64,000 bases of DNA from Neorickettsia helminthoeca str. Oregon (GCF_000632985.1 NZ_CP007481.1:620001-684000); one strand, 5' to 3'; shown: positions 46,329 through 56,766, counted from the first letter of the stretch. Made by a program: numbers and translations. The notes: generated by a model not told the origin, from the letters alone.

Positions 46329-47573
46329 TTAGTCTGTCACAGCATCGCGCAATTTTTCCAGTACTGCTTCTCTACCAAAGATATCCATTATCTCAACCAC
46401 TGATGGTGAACTCTCCTGGCCTATTAGTGCTAACCTCAGATTTGTATAGACTACCTTAGCCGGAACTGAGGAAGATGAAATATACTTTCTCAATGTCTCC
46501 TTGAGACTGAAATTCCAATCAGCTCCTTGCAACACTCCTAATAGATCCACTAGCAATGATTTATCGACTACTGACACAGGAACAACATTCTTCCAGCAGA
46601 ATTCTAAGCTATCCTTGAGTTCAATAAGTGAACTACATTTTTTCCTGAAAAGTTCAACGAAAGCATTAAATGAATCAAGTGAAACCACAAGTTCAACTTT
46701 TACCAGATCCAGCACCTCTGATGCGATCCTATCAACTGGAAGAGTTCTTATGTAGTATGCATTCAGATGGTGGAGCTTCTCATTATCGAAGCGCGCCGGA
46801 GACTTACCGATTCCAACAATATCGAAAAGAGCAATTGCTTCCTCAATAGAAAATATCTCCTTATCTCCATGAGCCCAGCCCAACCTAAGTAGATAATTAA
46901 ACATCGCCTCAGGAAGAATACCTGCCTCCTTATACGCTATGACATCGACAGCACCATCTCTTTTCGAGAGCTTAGCCCCGTGAGTGTTATGAATGAGTGG
47001 TATATGTGCAACATTAGGAAAAGACCAACCCATTGCCTCATATATCAATTTCTGAGTAAAGGTGTTCGTAATATGGTCGGAACCCCTTATTATATGTGTC
47101 ACGCCCATATCGTGGTCATCCACAACTACCGCAAGCATATATGTTGGACTTCCATCCGATCTCAGAATCACTACATCATTGATATTTTTCGTTTCTGTTG
47201 AAATATCCCCCAGAATCAGATCGGTAAATTGTACAGCCGCACCATGCATGATCCTGAGACGTATTGCACCGTCTTTTGTATATGCCTTACCGCTCTCCAG
47301 AAGAGCAGATGCCACCGCTTTATGTCTTTCAACATTCGCGGACTGATGTACAATGCCATCATACTTCAAAGCAAGCCAGGAAAGACCATCTAAAATCGAA
47401 TCTAGGTAAATAGACTTCGATCTAGCAGCATCGGTATCCTCTATTCTCAGTAGGAATTTACCTCCACGCTTCCTTGCATACAGGAAATTAAACAAGGCTG
47501 TCCTCAATCCCCCAATGTGCAGATTCCCTGTTGGAGAAGGCGCAAATCTTGTGATTACAGTCACGCTTATCAT
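46329..47573 (-). CDS. gltX: glutamyl-tRNA synthetase (short form)
   Basis: Charges tRNA with glutamate; in bacteria lacking GlnRS, GluRS copies also charge tRNA-Gln for amidation. Class I motifs: TRFAPSPTGNLHIGGLRTAL (HIGH as HIGG) and KLSKRDGA (KMSKS). At 414 residues it is 50-60 shorter than most. Alphaproteobacteria, Rickettsiales included, commonly carry two gltX genes with divided tRNA specificity; a second copy would lie outside this window. Which tRNA this one prefers cannot be told here. Confidence 0.94.
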   Translation of the reverse strand: MISVTVITRFAPSPTGNLHIGGLRTALFNFLYARKRGGKFLLRIEDTDAARSKSIYLDSILDGLSWLALKYDGIVHQSANVERHKAVASALLESGKAYTKDGAIRLRIMHGAAVQFTDLILGDISTETKNINDVVILRSDGSPTYMLAVVVDDHDMGVTHIIRGSDHITNTFTQKLIYEAMGWSFPNVAHIPLIHNTHGAKLSKRDGAVDVIAYKEAGILPEAMFNYLLRLGWAHGDKEIFSIEEAIALFDIVGIGKSPARFDNEKLHHLNAYYIRTLPVDRIASEVLDLVKVELVVSLDSFNAFVELFRKKCSSLIELKDSLEFCWKNVVPVSVVDKSLLVDLLGVLQGADWNFSLKETLRKYISSSSVPAKVVYTNLRLALIGQESSPSVVEIMDIFGREAVLEKLRDAVTD

Positions 47574-47881
47574 TTAAGAGCAATCGTTCTCAAAACGTTA
47601 GCACCGCGCCTTTATCCGCACAAGAGTGAGATTCCAGAAACGAGATCTGTGACTTTCCTACAAAACCACATACTCAAAAGAGAATTTTCATCCATCAGAG
47701 AAGAAATGAATCGCAAGAGAAAGGATCAGATATATAAGATATATATATTAGATTCAACTCAAGAGCTGGATGAAGGCCAACTTAGAACTGAGCATCAAGC
47801 AGATACCCGCTCTTACTACAAACATGTCTAGACTGTCACTAGAATCTCCCACTGCATTTTAGGAAAAGCCAAGATAATTAT
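47574..47881. other. 308-base gap between gltX and plsY
   Basis: The gltX start and plsY stop, both on minus, flank the gap. It is open on the plus strand for most of its length (see 47706-47831) but carries no recognised gene, tRNA or convincing hairpin. It must hold the gltX promoter on minus, which I could not define. Confidence 0.5.
47706..47831 (+). CDS. possible small charged peptide, 41 residues (weak)
   Basis: ATG 47706 to TAG 47831, beginning MNRKRKDQIYKIYILDSTQE and very hydrophilic. The frame is open farther upstream, but that part overlaps gltX in antisense. Composition looks protein-like; no family and no ribosome site. It may be chance. Confidence 0.22.
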   Translation: MNRKRKDQIYKIYILDSTQELDEGQLRTEHQADTRSYYKHV

Positions 47882-48442
47882 TCAGCTTCTAGAAGATAAA
47901 AAATTCGTCAGATTGCTGACGTGCCTGAAGAGGATTAAAAGGGTCGCTGTGAGTATAGGCAAGAAGACGTAAAGATCGAAAGTCACATAAGAAACGATTG
48001 CACCAACAAAACAAGCAGAAAGTGACGCAATAAACGGATATCTAAAAATCGCGAAAACCACCAGCCAAACATATGAAACAATGAGAAACACTACTGGATT
48101 CAAAGCAAAATATACGCCCATCATTGGTGCAACTCCTTTACCGCCTTTGAAAGCAAGATAAACAGGAAAAACATGCGCAAAGACTGATACAAGACCAATT
48201 ACTGAGGCAAAAACCTCACCACAATACTTCTCAGCTATGAATACAGGAACTGCAGCCTTCAAGAAATCCAGGAGAAACACAATAGAACCAGCTTTCAAGC
48301 CTGCAACACGGGTGACGTTAGTAGCCCCAGGGTTTCCGGAACCCTCCGCACGAATATCAACACCAAGGTAATTAGAGATACAATAGGCAAACGGTATCGC
48401 TGACACAATGTAAACAAGCATCGCGAAACATAGATAGTCCAT
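47882..48442 (-). CDS. plsY: glycerol-3-phosphate acyltransferase PlsY
   Basis: Membrane enzyme that transfers an acyl group from acyl phosphate to glycerol-3-phosphate, the first step of phospholipid synthesis. Seen: SAIPFAYCISNYLG (usual G-S-I-P), GSGNPGATNVTRVAG, FPVYLAFKGGKGVAP and the C-terminal FRHVSNLTNF (R-H-x-x-N). Five membrane segments. 186 residues, normal. It is divergent from mreB. PlsX, its acyl-phosphate partner, is not in the window. Confidence 0.94.
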   Translation of the reverse strand: MDYLCFAMLVYIVSAIPFAYCISNYLGVDIRAEGSGNPGATNVTRVAGLKAGSIVFLLDFLKAAVPVFIAEKYCGEVFASVIGLVSVFAHVFPVYLAFKGGKGVAPMMGVYFALNPVVFLIVSYVWLVVFAIFRYPFIASLSACFVGAIVSYVTFDLYVFLPILTATLLILFRHVSNLTNFLSSRS

Positions 48443-48494
48443 TTCAAGCAGACATCAAAAGTATGGATTTTAGCGCAATTGCGGTTAACATTGA

Positions 48495-49595
<1,101 letters not shown>

Positions 49596-49640
49596 TTAAC
49601 AAAGGAAGGGCAACACTGCAGGCTAGCAATTAAGCCTCAT

Positions 49641-49672
49641 TACCTCAGATACTGCTACCTCAGATACTGCTA
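49641..49672. repeat. two tandem copies of a 15-base unit
   Basis: TACCTCAGATACTGC occurs twice head-to-tail (49641-49655, 49656-49670), followed by TA of a third. It sits between the convergent 3' ends of mreB and virD4. No function is visible; it is a likely slippage site that could vary between strains. Confidence 0.85.
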
Positions 49673-49681
49673 TATGACAGC

Positions 49682-51616
49682 TTAGACTTTATCCTCTTCT
49701 GTTTCAAGCTCTTCGTCATCCAGGTCATCGACGAACTCAGATAGATCTTCATCACTATCAAGGTCCTCGAAGTCCTCTTCTTCATAATCAGAGTCATCTA
49801 AAAGTGACTCGTCTTCCAATAGAGCCTGCTCTTCCTCTATTGGAAGCGGAGTATTTTCCTCTAATTCTTTAGCCTCTTTCTCCTTACGGATTTTTTCCTC
49901 GAATTTCTTGGGGTCGAACGGCTCCTGCGTTGGAATAGAAATAGGATCCATGAGTTTCTTTGTGAAAAAGCTATCCTCATAGTACTTAATCTTCTTAGAC
50001 CGGATAGGATAAGTAGATTCAATCAATAGAATCTGTTGATCCCGAGGCAACATAATCACCTCTTGAGGTAATAACAGGGCCCTTTGTGTCTCTGAGACGT
50101 GCAGCGACCTCGATGCAGGGTTGAGATCCAGAAACTTCGGTTTATTGAGTGACTCCTGAGCAACCGTTTTGTTCCCCACAAGCTGTGAGATCAAGTTTGC
50201 TGTCTCAATATTGTTCGCAGCGAAAGTGATCCTATAAGTCGAGTTTGAAAGGAATGAGTTCATTCCAGCTTCTTCATAGATTCCCTTGAGTTGTTCAGTA
50301 TCTTGGATAATCAAAAAGAGGCGTACGTTATAACCACGGAAATATGCAATACCAGTCTTGAACTGTTCCATCTTACCTAGGGTAGGGAACTCGTCCATCA
50401 TGAATAGGACGCCGTACGGCTCATCCTTGCTAGGCAGACTTCTACATAGGAACTCTGTTGCCTGCTGGTAGAACACTTGCATCAATGGCTGCAGCCTCGT
50501 CAAGTTATCTGGAGTCAAACCGACGTACACAGTTGTAAGATCCTTCTTAAACTGCATGAAGTTGAAATCACTAGTCGCGGTAGTTGTATCGATGAGTGGA
50601 TTCGCCCACAGTTCTAGGGAGGAGTTCATTGTTGAGATCACGCCAGATCGCTCTTTATCAGCTTTTTGCAAGAATGCAGCTATGTTCATATACGCAACTG
50701 GGTGGATCTTTTTACCCATAGTATCCAATGCAACAGCGAGACTATAAGTGACATCATCGCTTCTCATGACCCTTACCACCTCACCGAAGGATTTCACCTT
50801 TTCAGGCACGGCAAGGATATAGAGCACTACTCCAAGGAATAGGCTTCGTGCTTCGTTGACCCAGAAATCTTGTTCGGGCATGAGCAGGTTAGCGATCTTT
50901 TGTACATCATCGACCATTTGTCCAGGCTTCGAACTCACCCAATCCAGGGGATTATAGCAATGACTCTTACCGTCAGGATCTGCTGGACTCCAACAATAGA
51001 CCTTTTGACCAATTTTTTTTCGATATCCGCTTGTAAGGTTGAAGTTCTCCAACTTGATATCATGTACCACAACTGAATCCTCCCAAAAAAGGAGGTTCGG
51101 GATTACGAATCCCACACCCTTACCTGAACCAGTAGGAGCGAATAGTAATGCATGTTGATATCCACTTGCAATTAAGAAACCTCTTTTATCCTTTCCGAGC
51201 AGGAGACCCTTACGACTTCTTAAACCGATTTTTCTGATCTCTCTTTCTGTAGCCCACCTTGCATCACCATGTACAGACTCTTTTTTCTTAAACGGCCTCC
51301 AATCCATAATCGGTGCCCGAAGCATGTAGAATCCCACACCTAATATCCCAAATGGGATAGCTAAGGAAACCGCAAGCTTGACTTTCACGGCTGTAGCCCA
51401 GGCTTCCCAGTTAGTGAAGAGATTATAGATATACGTGAATATCGTAGGCCACAACCTCATAGGAAACTTATCTAGAGTAGGTTGCAAGCTATGGAAATCC
51501 AAATACGCTATACCCCAGACAGAAGCTATAAAAATAGCTGCAGATATGTACAGAGCCAGGGCAAATATGAAGGCTATGAGAAAAAATATTGTTACGATAT
51601 TCCTAAACTGTCGCAT
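49682..51616 (-). CDS. virD4: type IV secretion coupling protein VirD4
   Basis: Inner-membrane ATPase that recruits effectors to the VirB channel. Two N-terminal membrane segments (about 8-35 and 80-100) precede Walker A LLFAPTGSGKGVGFVIPNLL (~161-168) and Walker B VLFMMDEFPTLGKMEQF; the RecA-like core also has VVVHDIKLENFNLTSGYRKK. 644 residues. The last ~60 residues are extremely acidic (D/E-rich from about 585), a tail that may bind basic secretion signals or chaperones. It is the last gene of the virB8-D4 operon and is convergent with mreB. Confidence 0.96.
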   Translation of the reverse strand: MRQFRNIVTIFFLIAFIFALALYISAAIFIASVWGIAYLDFHSLQPTLDKFPMRLWPTIFTYIYNLFTNWEAWATAVKVKLAVSLAIPFGILGVGFYMLRAPIMDWRPFKKKESVHGDARWATEREIRKIGLRSRKGLLLGKDKRGFLIASGYQHALLFAPTGSGKGVGFVIPNLLFWEDSVVVHDIKLENFNLTSGYRKKIGQKVYCWSPADPDGKSHCYNPLDWVSSKPGQMVDDVQKIANLLMPEQDFWVNEARSLFLGVVLYILAVPEKVKSFGEVVRVMRSDDVTYSLAVALDTMGKKIHPVAYMNIAAFLQKADKERSGVISTMNSSLELWANPLIDTTTATSDFNFMQFKKDLTTVYVGLTPDNLTRLQPLMQVFYQQATEFLCRSLPSKDEPYGVLFMMDEFPTLGKMEQFKTGIAYFRGYNVRLFLIIQDTEQLKGIYEEAGMNSFLSNSTYRITFAANNIETANLISQLVGNKTVAQESLNKPKFLDLNPASRSLHVSETQRALLLPQEVIMLPRDQQILLIESTYPIRSKKIKYYEDSFFTKKLMDPISIPTQEPFDPKKFEEKIRKEKEAKELEENTPLPIEEEQALLEDESLLDDSDYEEEDFEDLDSDEDLSEFVDDLDDEELETEEDKV

Positions 51617-51651
51617 AATATAACCTTAGCTCATCAAACGTCCCATGGAAT

Positions 51652-52647
51652 TTATACATTACTGTTTCTCAACTCGCGTGTGAACAACAACTTCGATACG
51701 AATCTTTTCCCGTGCTCATCCCTTTTCAACTGAACAATAACATCTATTACATTTATTATATATTCCCTAACCTGGACAGGAGGGATACCCAAACCAGCCT
51801 GCATCACCATAAGTTTCAGCTGTTCTATAGCCATGTTTGGAGTATCTGCATGTAATGTAGCGATAGAGCCCGGGTGACCAGTATTGATCGCCCTTAAAAA
51901 ACCGAAAGCCTCAGTACCTCTGAGCTCACCAACAATAATCCTATCCGGGCGCAAACGCAAGCAGGCCTCTATCAGATCTTGCGTAGTGACGTTGGCTCTA
52001 CCCTGCCCCCCTTTGGAGGAAACCAAATGCACTCTGTTCGGGTGTTTTGATAATACAACCTCTCTTGCATCTTCGACCGTGATAATCCTCTCATGAGAAG
52101 GTATCTCCTGCATTAAGCTATTAGCAAAAGTTGTCTTCCCGGTGGATGTACCGCCACTAATGATGATATTTTTCTTTCCCACGACCGCGGTAGCAAGAAA
52201 CTCTTTAATCTCACCACTGTCCAGCATGCATTTCAATCGGTCGTCTAAATCGGTGGAGGAAGATGCACTCTTCAGCACCTCAAAGGCACCCATTCTATCA
52301 TAATCCGCTAGGGAGAGCTGGACACTGCTAGGCTTCCTTATGGACATAACGACTGTCCCACTTTCAGCTGCAGGGGGCAGGACTATCTGAATTCTACACT
52401 CATTAGGAAGCGTCGCAGAGAGTAATGGATACTCACCACTGACACTTTGTTCAGTTGCTTGGGCAACCAACTTTGCAAGTCCCTTAAGATGCTGAAAGTC
52501 CAAGACAGGAAGTTCAGAGCGAGTGATTTCACCATTTTTCTCGATCCAAATTTCTCCTGGTTTATTTACCGAGATCTCATTTACATCTGCATCTGAAAAA
52601 ATTTCGTCCAGTGGCTCCAAATACTTGTTAAGTGCAGTGTGTTGCAT
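51652..52647 (-). CDS. virB11: type IV secretion ATPase VirB11
   Basis: Hexameric cytoplasmic ATPase driving assembly and substrate transfer. Seen: VNEISVNKPGEIWIEKNGE in the N-terminal domain, Walker A IIISGGTSTGKTTFANSL (165-172), ITVEDAREV (Asp box), LIEACLRLRPDRIIVGELRG (Walker B) and GHPGSIATLHAD (His box). 331 residues, normal. Six bases from virB10 and 35 from virD4 on the same strand. Confidence 0.97.
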   Translation of the reverse strand: MQHTALNKYLEPLDEIFSDADVNEISVNKPGEIWIEKNGEITRSELPVLDFQHLKGLAKLVAQATEQSVSGEYPLLSATLPNECRIQIVLPPAAESGTVVMSIRKPSSVQLSLADYDRMGAFEVLKSASSSTDLDDRLKCMLDSGEIKEFLATAVVGKKNIIISGGTSTGKTTFANSLMQEIPSHERIITVEDAREVVLSKHPNRVHLVSSKGGQGRANVTTQDLIEACLRLRPDRIIVGELRGTEAFGFLRAINTGHPGSIATLHADTPNMAIEQLKLMVMQAGLGIPPVQVREYIINVIDVIVQLKRDEHGKRFVSKLLFTRELRNSNV

Positions 52648-52653
52648 ATATTC

Positions 52654-54039
52654 CTACTCAAGAACCTTATACTCTTGGAAAGAAGATTTAGGAAAGACGA
52701 TATCCTGATCAACAAATACTTTGAGCTTAGCACCCTGATTAATCGTAATCGTAGGATTGGCATTCGCCATACGTTTAACATAATCAGTGACCTGCTTGGA
52801 TGCGTCCTGGACAGCTTGTATTCCAATAATAGCGCCAGCCGAACCCTTTGCTTTTGAACCATCATCATCTACGTCATCATTTTTCTTTACTAATGGTCTT
52901 TTCGGAGTACTAACTGTGACTTCAGAAAGTTTCTTATCTGCACCCATGATCCTATCCACAATTATTCCGCTAGCAACTCTGGCAGTAGCAAGCAGGATAG
53001 AGGTACTCATGACGTTAGAGACCTTACTGTTGACAACGCCTCTGACACCCGCACGACCAAGTGGATCCACACCCGCGAAGTTACCCAAGGTGATATCTAT
53101 CCCATTTGGAAGAATGATACGTGTCCAGACGATGTTCACCCTGGATTGGTTGAACGAAATATCCGACGAATAAGAACCTATCAACCTCGAACCTCTAGGT
53201 ATTAAGATTAAGTTTCCTGATTCAGAGAATACATCTCTACTGACTACAGCTCTAACTTTCGCCTGTAGGTCCGTATTTATTGCCGTTTCGAGGACAGCAT
53301 CTAGCATCTTTCCTTCAGCGAGGACATAATCCAGGTTACCGAGATAAGTCGCCACAGTCTGATTTTGAGTTCTTTGTAACGCCTTATCCTCTAGAGGAGT
53401 AGTATCGGTCTGCTGCAATGACTTCCTTAGATCGCCCAACTTGCTCGGATCGAGCATGCTACTCGGATCAGAGAAATTTATTCCACTTGATTCTCCATCA
53501 GGAGATTGAGCGCCGCCACCACCAAAAACCAACATTGGAGTTGTTCTATCATATCTATACTTACCACCAGCAACGACCTTAGTAGGTGGATCCATAGGAC
53601 TACTCCCGGATGGGGTACCAGGCGGTAGAAAGGATGGGAGAGCGGGTGCAGATCTCTCCGCAGTAGGAGCTTCAGGCTGCTGAGGAAGTGGCATAGGAGG
53701 CAACTTTGGAAGCTCAGGCAACTTTGGCGGAAGAAGAACGTGATTAACATCATCATCTTTAGGTAAAATGAAAGAACTTTTTTCGGATTTCTTCACTTCC
53801 TTAGTATCGATGACCTTTTCTTCCGAAGCAGGATGAAATGTTCTATCCAGCTCCTTATCTTTATCCGCATTACCGGCGAAAAACTTGTACGTAAAAAAAA
53901 ATCCTATTGCAACAAGAACGACATAGATAACTTTTTTCTTGAAACCACCACCCCTTTCTCCAGAAGTTCTGTCCTTAACTTCTACAGACTCATCTCCTAT
54001 GCTGAATTCTTCTACGTCGTTATCGTATCTTTCTTGCAT
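52654..54039 (-). CDS. virB10: type IV secretion channel protein VirB10
   Basis: Spans both membranes and gates the outer-membrane core complex. A cytoplasmic start is followed by one membrane segment (KVIYVVLVAIGFFFTYKFFA, about 35-55), a proline-rich periplasmic stretch (PPKLPELPKLPPMPLPQQPE, about 103-122) and the conserved C-terminal domain: LILIPRGSRLIGSYSSDI, NIVWTRIILPNGIDITL and the antenna/barrel region before ITINQGAKLKVFVDQDIVFP. 461 residues. Six bases from virB9 and virB11. Confidence 0.96.
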   Translation of the reverse strand: MQERYDNDVEEFSIGDESVEVKDRTSGERGGGFKKKVIYVVLVAIGFFFTYKFFAGNADKDKELDRTFHPASEEKVIDTKEVKKSEKSSFILPKDDDVNHVLLPPKLPELPKLPPMPLPQQPEAPTAERSAPALPSFLPPGTPSGSSPMDPPTKVVAGGKYRYDRTTPMLVFGGGGAQSPDGESSGINFSDPSSMLDPSKLGDLRKSLQQTDTTPLEDKALQRTQNQTVATYLGNLDYVLAEGKMLDAVLETAINTDLQAKVRAVVSRDVFSESGNLILIPRGSRLIGSYSSDISFNQSRVNIVWTRIILPNGIDITLGNFAGVDPLGRAGVRGVVNSKVSNVMSTSILLATARVASGIIVDRIMGADKKLSEVTVSTPKRPLVKKNDDVDDDGSKAKGSAGAIIGIQAVQDASKQVTDYVKRMANANPTITINQGAKLKVFVDQDIVFPKSSFQEYKVLE

Positions 54040-54045
54040 AATCGA

Positions 54046-54783
54046 CTACTCCAAATCATTATTTACTACTTCCAAAACAGAACTCCGATAGCGCAAATGT
54101 AACTTCTTGTGTACTCCCTCTATGACCACGTATTCCTTGAACTTCCACATCTTTGCCTGAGTCTCGCTTCTATCTGGATTAACGACAAACACTCTCGGTA
54201 TTTTATCTCCCTTGAATTTAAAGAAAGTAAGATTAGTGTTATTCATGATTTCTGCAATCTCGAACTCAGCTTTACCTTGAACAGAGTAGTTCCGGCGAAG
54301 TACATCATAACTGAAATCATATAATTTCCCGTTGAGGGATAGACCTTCTTTTGGGTTTTCCTTATTGGAGTCTGCAACTTCATCTGGATAATAGAACCGC
54401 ACTACGTAGTTTACTTGATTGGATTTTTTTGTCTCTTCTAAATGATCATCACTATCGCTAAACAGGTCAAAGACATAAGTATGCCTATCTGTCACCACAA
54501 CCATGTTAGTGGATAGACCTTTCTCCAACGGGCGCAGGAATATTTTATTTCCTATAGGGTTCATGTTCCAACCCACACTACCACCTATAGCGATTGTCTT
54601 AACTTTTTCCTTATCGGAGAACTCTATGAAGGACTGGTATCCATAACCTGTATCTATCCTGAAGATTGCATCCCTCGAATAGACCAGAGTTTTTATTCTA
54701 TCATCAGATAAAGAACTATCATTTGCTGATGCGGAAGAAAGCAGCAGCAGCATTACAGAGAAAACCTTACGAGCGATCATCAT
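54046..54783 (-). CDS. virB9: type IV secretion protein VirB9
   Basis: Periplasmic/outer-membrane core component binding VirB7 and VirB10. Signal peptide (KVFSVMLLLLSSASA), then IDTGYGYQSFIEFSDKEKVKTIAIG, the family opening; NKIFLRPLEKGLSTNMVVVTD; and C-terminal NYSVQGKAEFEIAEI and KIPRVFVVNPDRSE. 245 residues, normal. It overlaps virB8 by 17 bases. Anaplasmataceae often have a second virB9 elsewhere. Confidence 0.95.
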   Translation of the reverse strand: MMIARKVFSVMLLLLSSASANDSSLSDDRIKTLVYSRDAIFRIDTGYGYQSFIEFSDKEKVKTIAIGGSVGWNMNPIGNKIFLRPLEKGLSTNMVVVTDRHTYVFDLFSDSDDHLEETKKSNQVNYVVRFYYPDEVADSNKENPKEGLSLNGKLYDFSYDVLRRNYSVQGKAEFEIAEIMNNTNLTFFKFKGDKIPRVFVVNPDRSETQAKMWKFKEYVVIEGVHKKLHLRYRSSVLEVVNNDLE

Positions 54784-55444
54784 CTACCTGAAAAGAAACA
54801 ACAACAAAACCGAGAGGATTCAACTGTCTATCCTCCTCTGAGAGCTCAAGGTCCATGTAGGTATAACCTAGAGATATAAGGCGATCCACAGTTCTAACCC
54901 TACCATTGCTAGTAGCAAAACTTATGGAAATTCTAATTTGGATCGTGTCCTTGTCCAGATGCCTAATGGATCTAATCTCATATTTAGAATCCACAACGTC
55001 CGAATAAGCATTCAGAGGACTCGCGGGATTGTCCAAATCCAAAGATGACTTGAAAAAACTGTACACTTCAGGACTCGAGAATACTCTGACGGTAGTGTAA
55101 TAATCGTAGCGATACGTAGCAGGGTGGAAAACCTCTCTTGCCTTCACATACTGCGTAGCAAAATAATTCGTTATAGCCCTATTTGCAGAATATTCCTTGA
55201 CAGTCGCTGGATCGAGGTGAGTAACAATCCCACTCTTTTTCGAAACCTCAATGACAAACGGCTCTATGGTCCTGGAAGTACTGACTGCGAATAAAGTAAA
55301 GACGGATAATACAAGAACTAACAAGACACCAAGACTCATTACTATGAGGAAGTTTCTTTGCAGCGTAACGCGCCCGACACGCTCCTCATACCAATGCTCT
55401 ACTTTCTGACTTTCTTCGCTTTTACCCTTAAAAAAACTTGCCAT
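54767..55444 (-). CDS. virB8: type IV secretion protein VirB8
   Basis: Bitopic inner-membrane assembly factor. A cytoplasmic start (VEHWYEERVGRVTLQRNFL), one membrane span (about 33-55, LIVMSLGVLLVLVLSVFTLF) and a periplasmic NTF2-like domain with ANRAITNYFATQYVKAREVF and RISISFATSNGRVR. 225 residues, normal. It starts the virB8-virB9-virB10-virB11-virD4 block, 260 bases after the ribA stop on the same strand; I could not define a strong promoter in that gap, and read-through from ribA is possible. Confidence 0.95.
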   Translation of the reverse strand: MASFFKGKSEESQKVEHWYEERVGRVTLQRNFLIVMSLGVLLVLVLSVFTLFAVSTSRTIEPFVIEVSKKSGIVTHLDPATVKEYSANRAITNYFATQYVKAREVFHPATYRYDYYTTVRVFSSPEVYSFFKSSLDLDNPASPLNAYSDVVDSKYEIRSIRHLDKDTIQIRISISFATSNGRVRTVDRLISLGYTYMDLELSEEDRQLNPLGFVVVSFQVDDDRS

Positions 55445-55704
55445 GAATCGTCAACACCATCGAGTACTATCTCTAACAACAGTTTCTTACTTAAAAACTA
55501 ATCGCAATTGACCCTTATTACACACTTCCGGAGTCAAGACTACCTATAAAATAAAACGAACTGTCCAGCGTAAGAAGAAGGAACAACAGTTAGATATACT
55601 ACATCATTTCACGGGAAGCTACATGGTTGCTGTTTGAGAATGGGATAAAGACAATGAACATCTTTCAACACCCAGAGGATGTGAGATACTTTCTTCGAAG
55701 CCCC

Positions 55705-56766
55705 TCAAGCAGTGAAAAGATGCCCCAAACGTTCAGATTTTGTGCGCAGGTACTTGAAGTTATGTGGATTACTGCGCGTCGTGAGTGGAACCCTATGCGT
55801 GATTTTTATTCCAGCAGCTGTAAGCTGTTCAATTTTTCTTGGGTTATTAGTAATGAGTCTCACTTTTTGTACACCAAGGTCATCAAGCATTTGTTTAGCT
55901 ATTGAGAAGTCACGTTCATCATCTTTGAAACCTAGCGCAAGATTCGCTTCGACTGTATCTAGGCCTTTCCTAGACTGCAGGTCATAAGCTCTGATTTTAT
56001 TTACCAATCCGATTCCTCTTCCCTCCTGTAGAAGATACAGTAAAATTCCACCTTGCGGGTCATCGAGCATCCTAATAAGGGAATCATGTAATTGATCTCT
56101 ACAGTCACATGACAAGCTGGCTAGCAGATCACCGGTATAACAGGAAGAATGGATCCTCACCAACGGTTCTTCAGACTCCATAGGATCTCCTACTACGATT
56201 GCGTAGTGTTCCTTCAGGATAGATCTATAGCATACCATCTTCGACTTTATATCATTTCTCAAATGTATCGTCGCCTCTGAGACGCGAGAGACTTTTTGTT
56301 TTCCTATAGCACTTCTAATACTCTCCAGATCGAGAATCTGTAGGCCCTGAGTCAAGGCAAAATCACGTATACCTGCATCGTCCTCGAAACAAATTTGGGA
56401 GATAAGAATTTCGGGCAAGATCTCTGCCATTTTAGCGAGAAGAAGTAGAAGATTTTCCCCTTTATCGATGGTGCGAAAGTAAGATGCTTCCTGCAAACAC
56501 TTCTCTATACCGCCGACCTTTTCAGGTTTTGAGACATCAATCTTGACGCCATATTCATTAGAGCACTGTGAGTAAAAGCCGAACCTTTCTGATGGGATTA
56601 ATAGCGATATTCCATTTTCGCCATACCTTCTGAAGAAATCTTCCACATCACCTGATTCACAGGGCACAGCGACCATAGCTTTAGAAGAATCACGGAATAT
56701 TACTACCGCACCGGCTTTGAACGCACACAGACTGAAGCGCGCTTGCCGATCAGGAGATAAAGACAT
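55705..56766 (-). CDS. ribA: GTP cyclohydrolase II with degenerate N-terminal domain
   Basis: First committed step of riboflavin synthesis. The C-terminal half is a clear GTP cyclohydrolase II: VRIHSSCYTGDLLASLSCDC (zinc cysteines C-x10-C-x-C), LYLLQEGRGIGLVNKIRAY, DTVEANLALGFKDDERDF and MLDDLGVQKVRLITNNP. The N-terminal ~150 residues align in position with a DHBP synthase (RibB) domain but lack its E-D-E-R and D-x-H-x-T motifs, as in alphaproteobacterial RibBX proteins. ATG 56766 (MSLSPDRQ) gives 353 residues; the frame is open to 56925. It lies just upstream of virB8, as in Wolbachia, where ribA is reported co-transcribed with virB8-D4. Confidence 0.9.
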   Translation of the reverse strand: MSLSPDRQARFSLCAFKAGAVVIFRDSSKAMVAVPCESGDVEDFFRRYGENGISLLIPSERFGFYSQCSNEYGVKIDVSKPEKVGGIEKCLQEASYFRTIDKGENLLLLLAKMAEILPEILISQICFEDDAGIRDFALTQGLQILDLESIRSAIGKQKVSRVSEATIHLRNDIKSKMVCYRSILKEHYAIVVGDPMESEEPLVRIHSSCYTGDLLASLSCDCRDQLHDSLIRMLDDPQGGILLYLLQEGRGIGLVNKIRAYDLQSRKGLDTVEANLALGFKDDERDFSIAKQMLDDLGVQKVRLITNNPRKIEQLTAAGIKITHRVPLTTRSNPHNFKYLRTKSERLGHLFTA

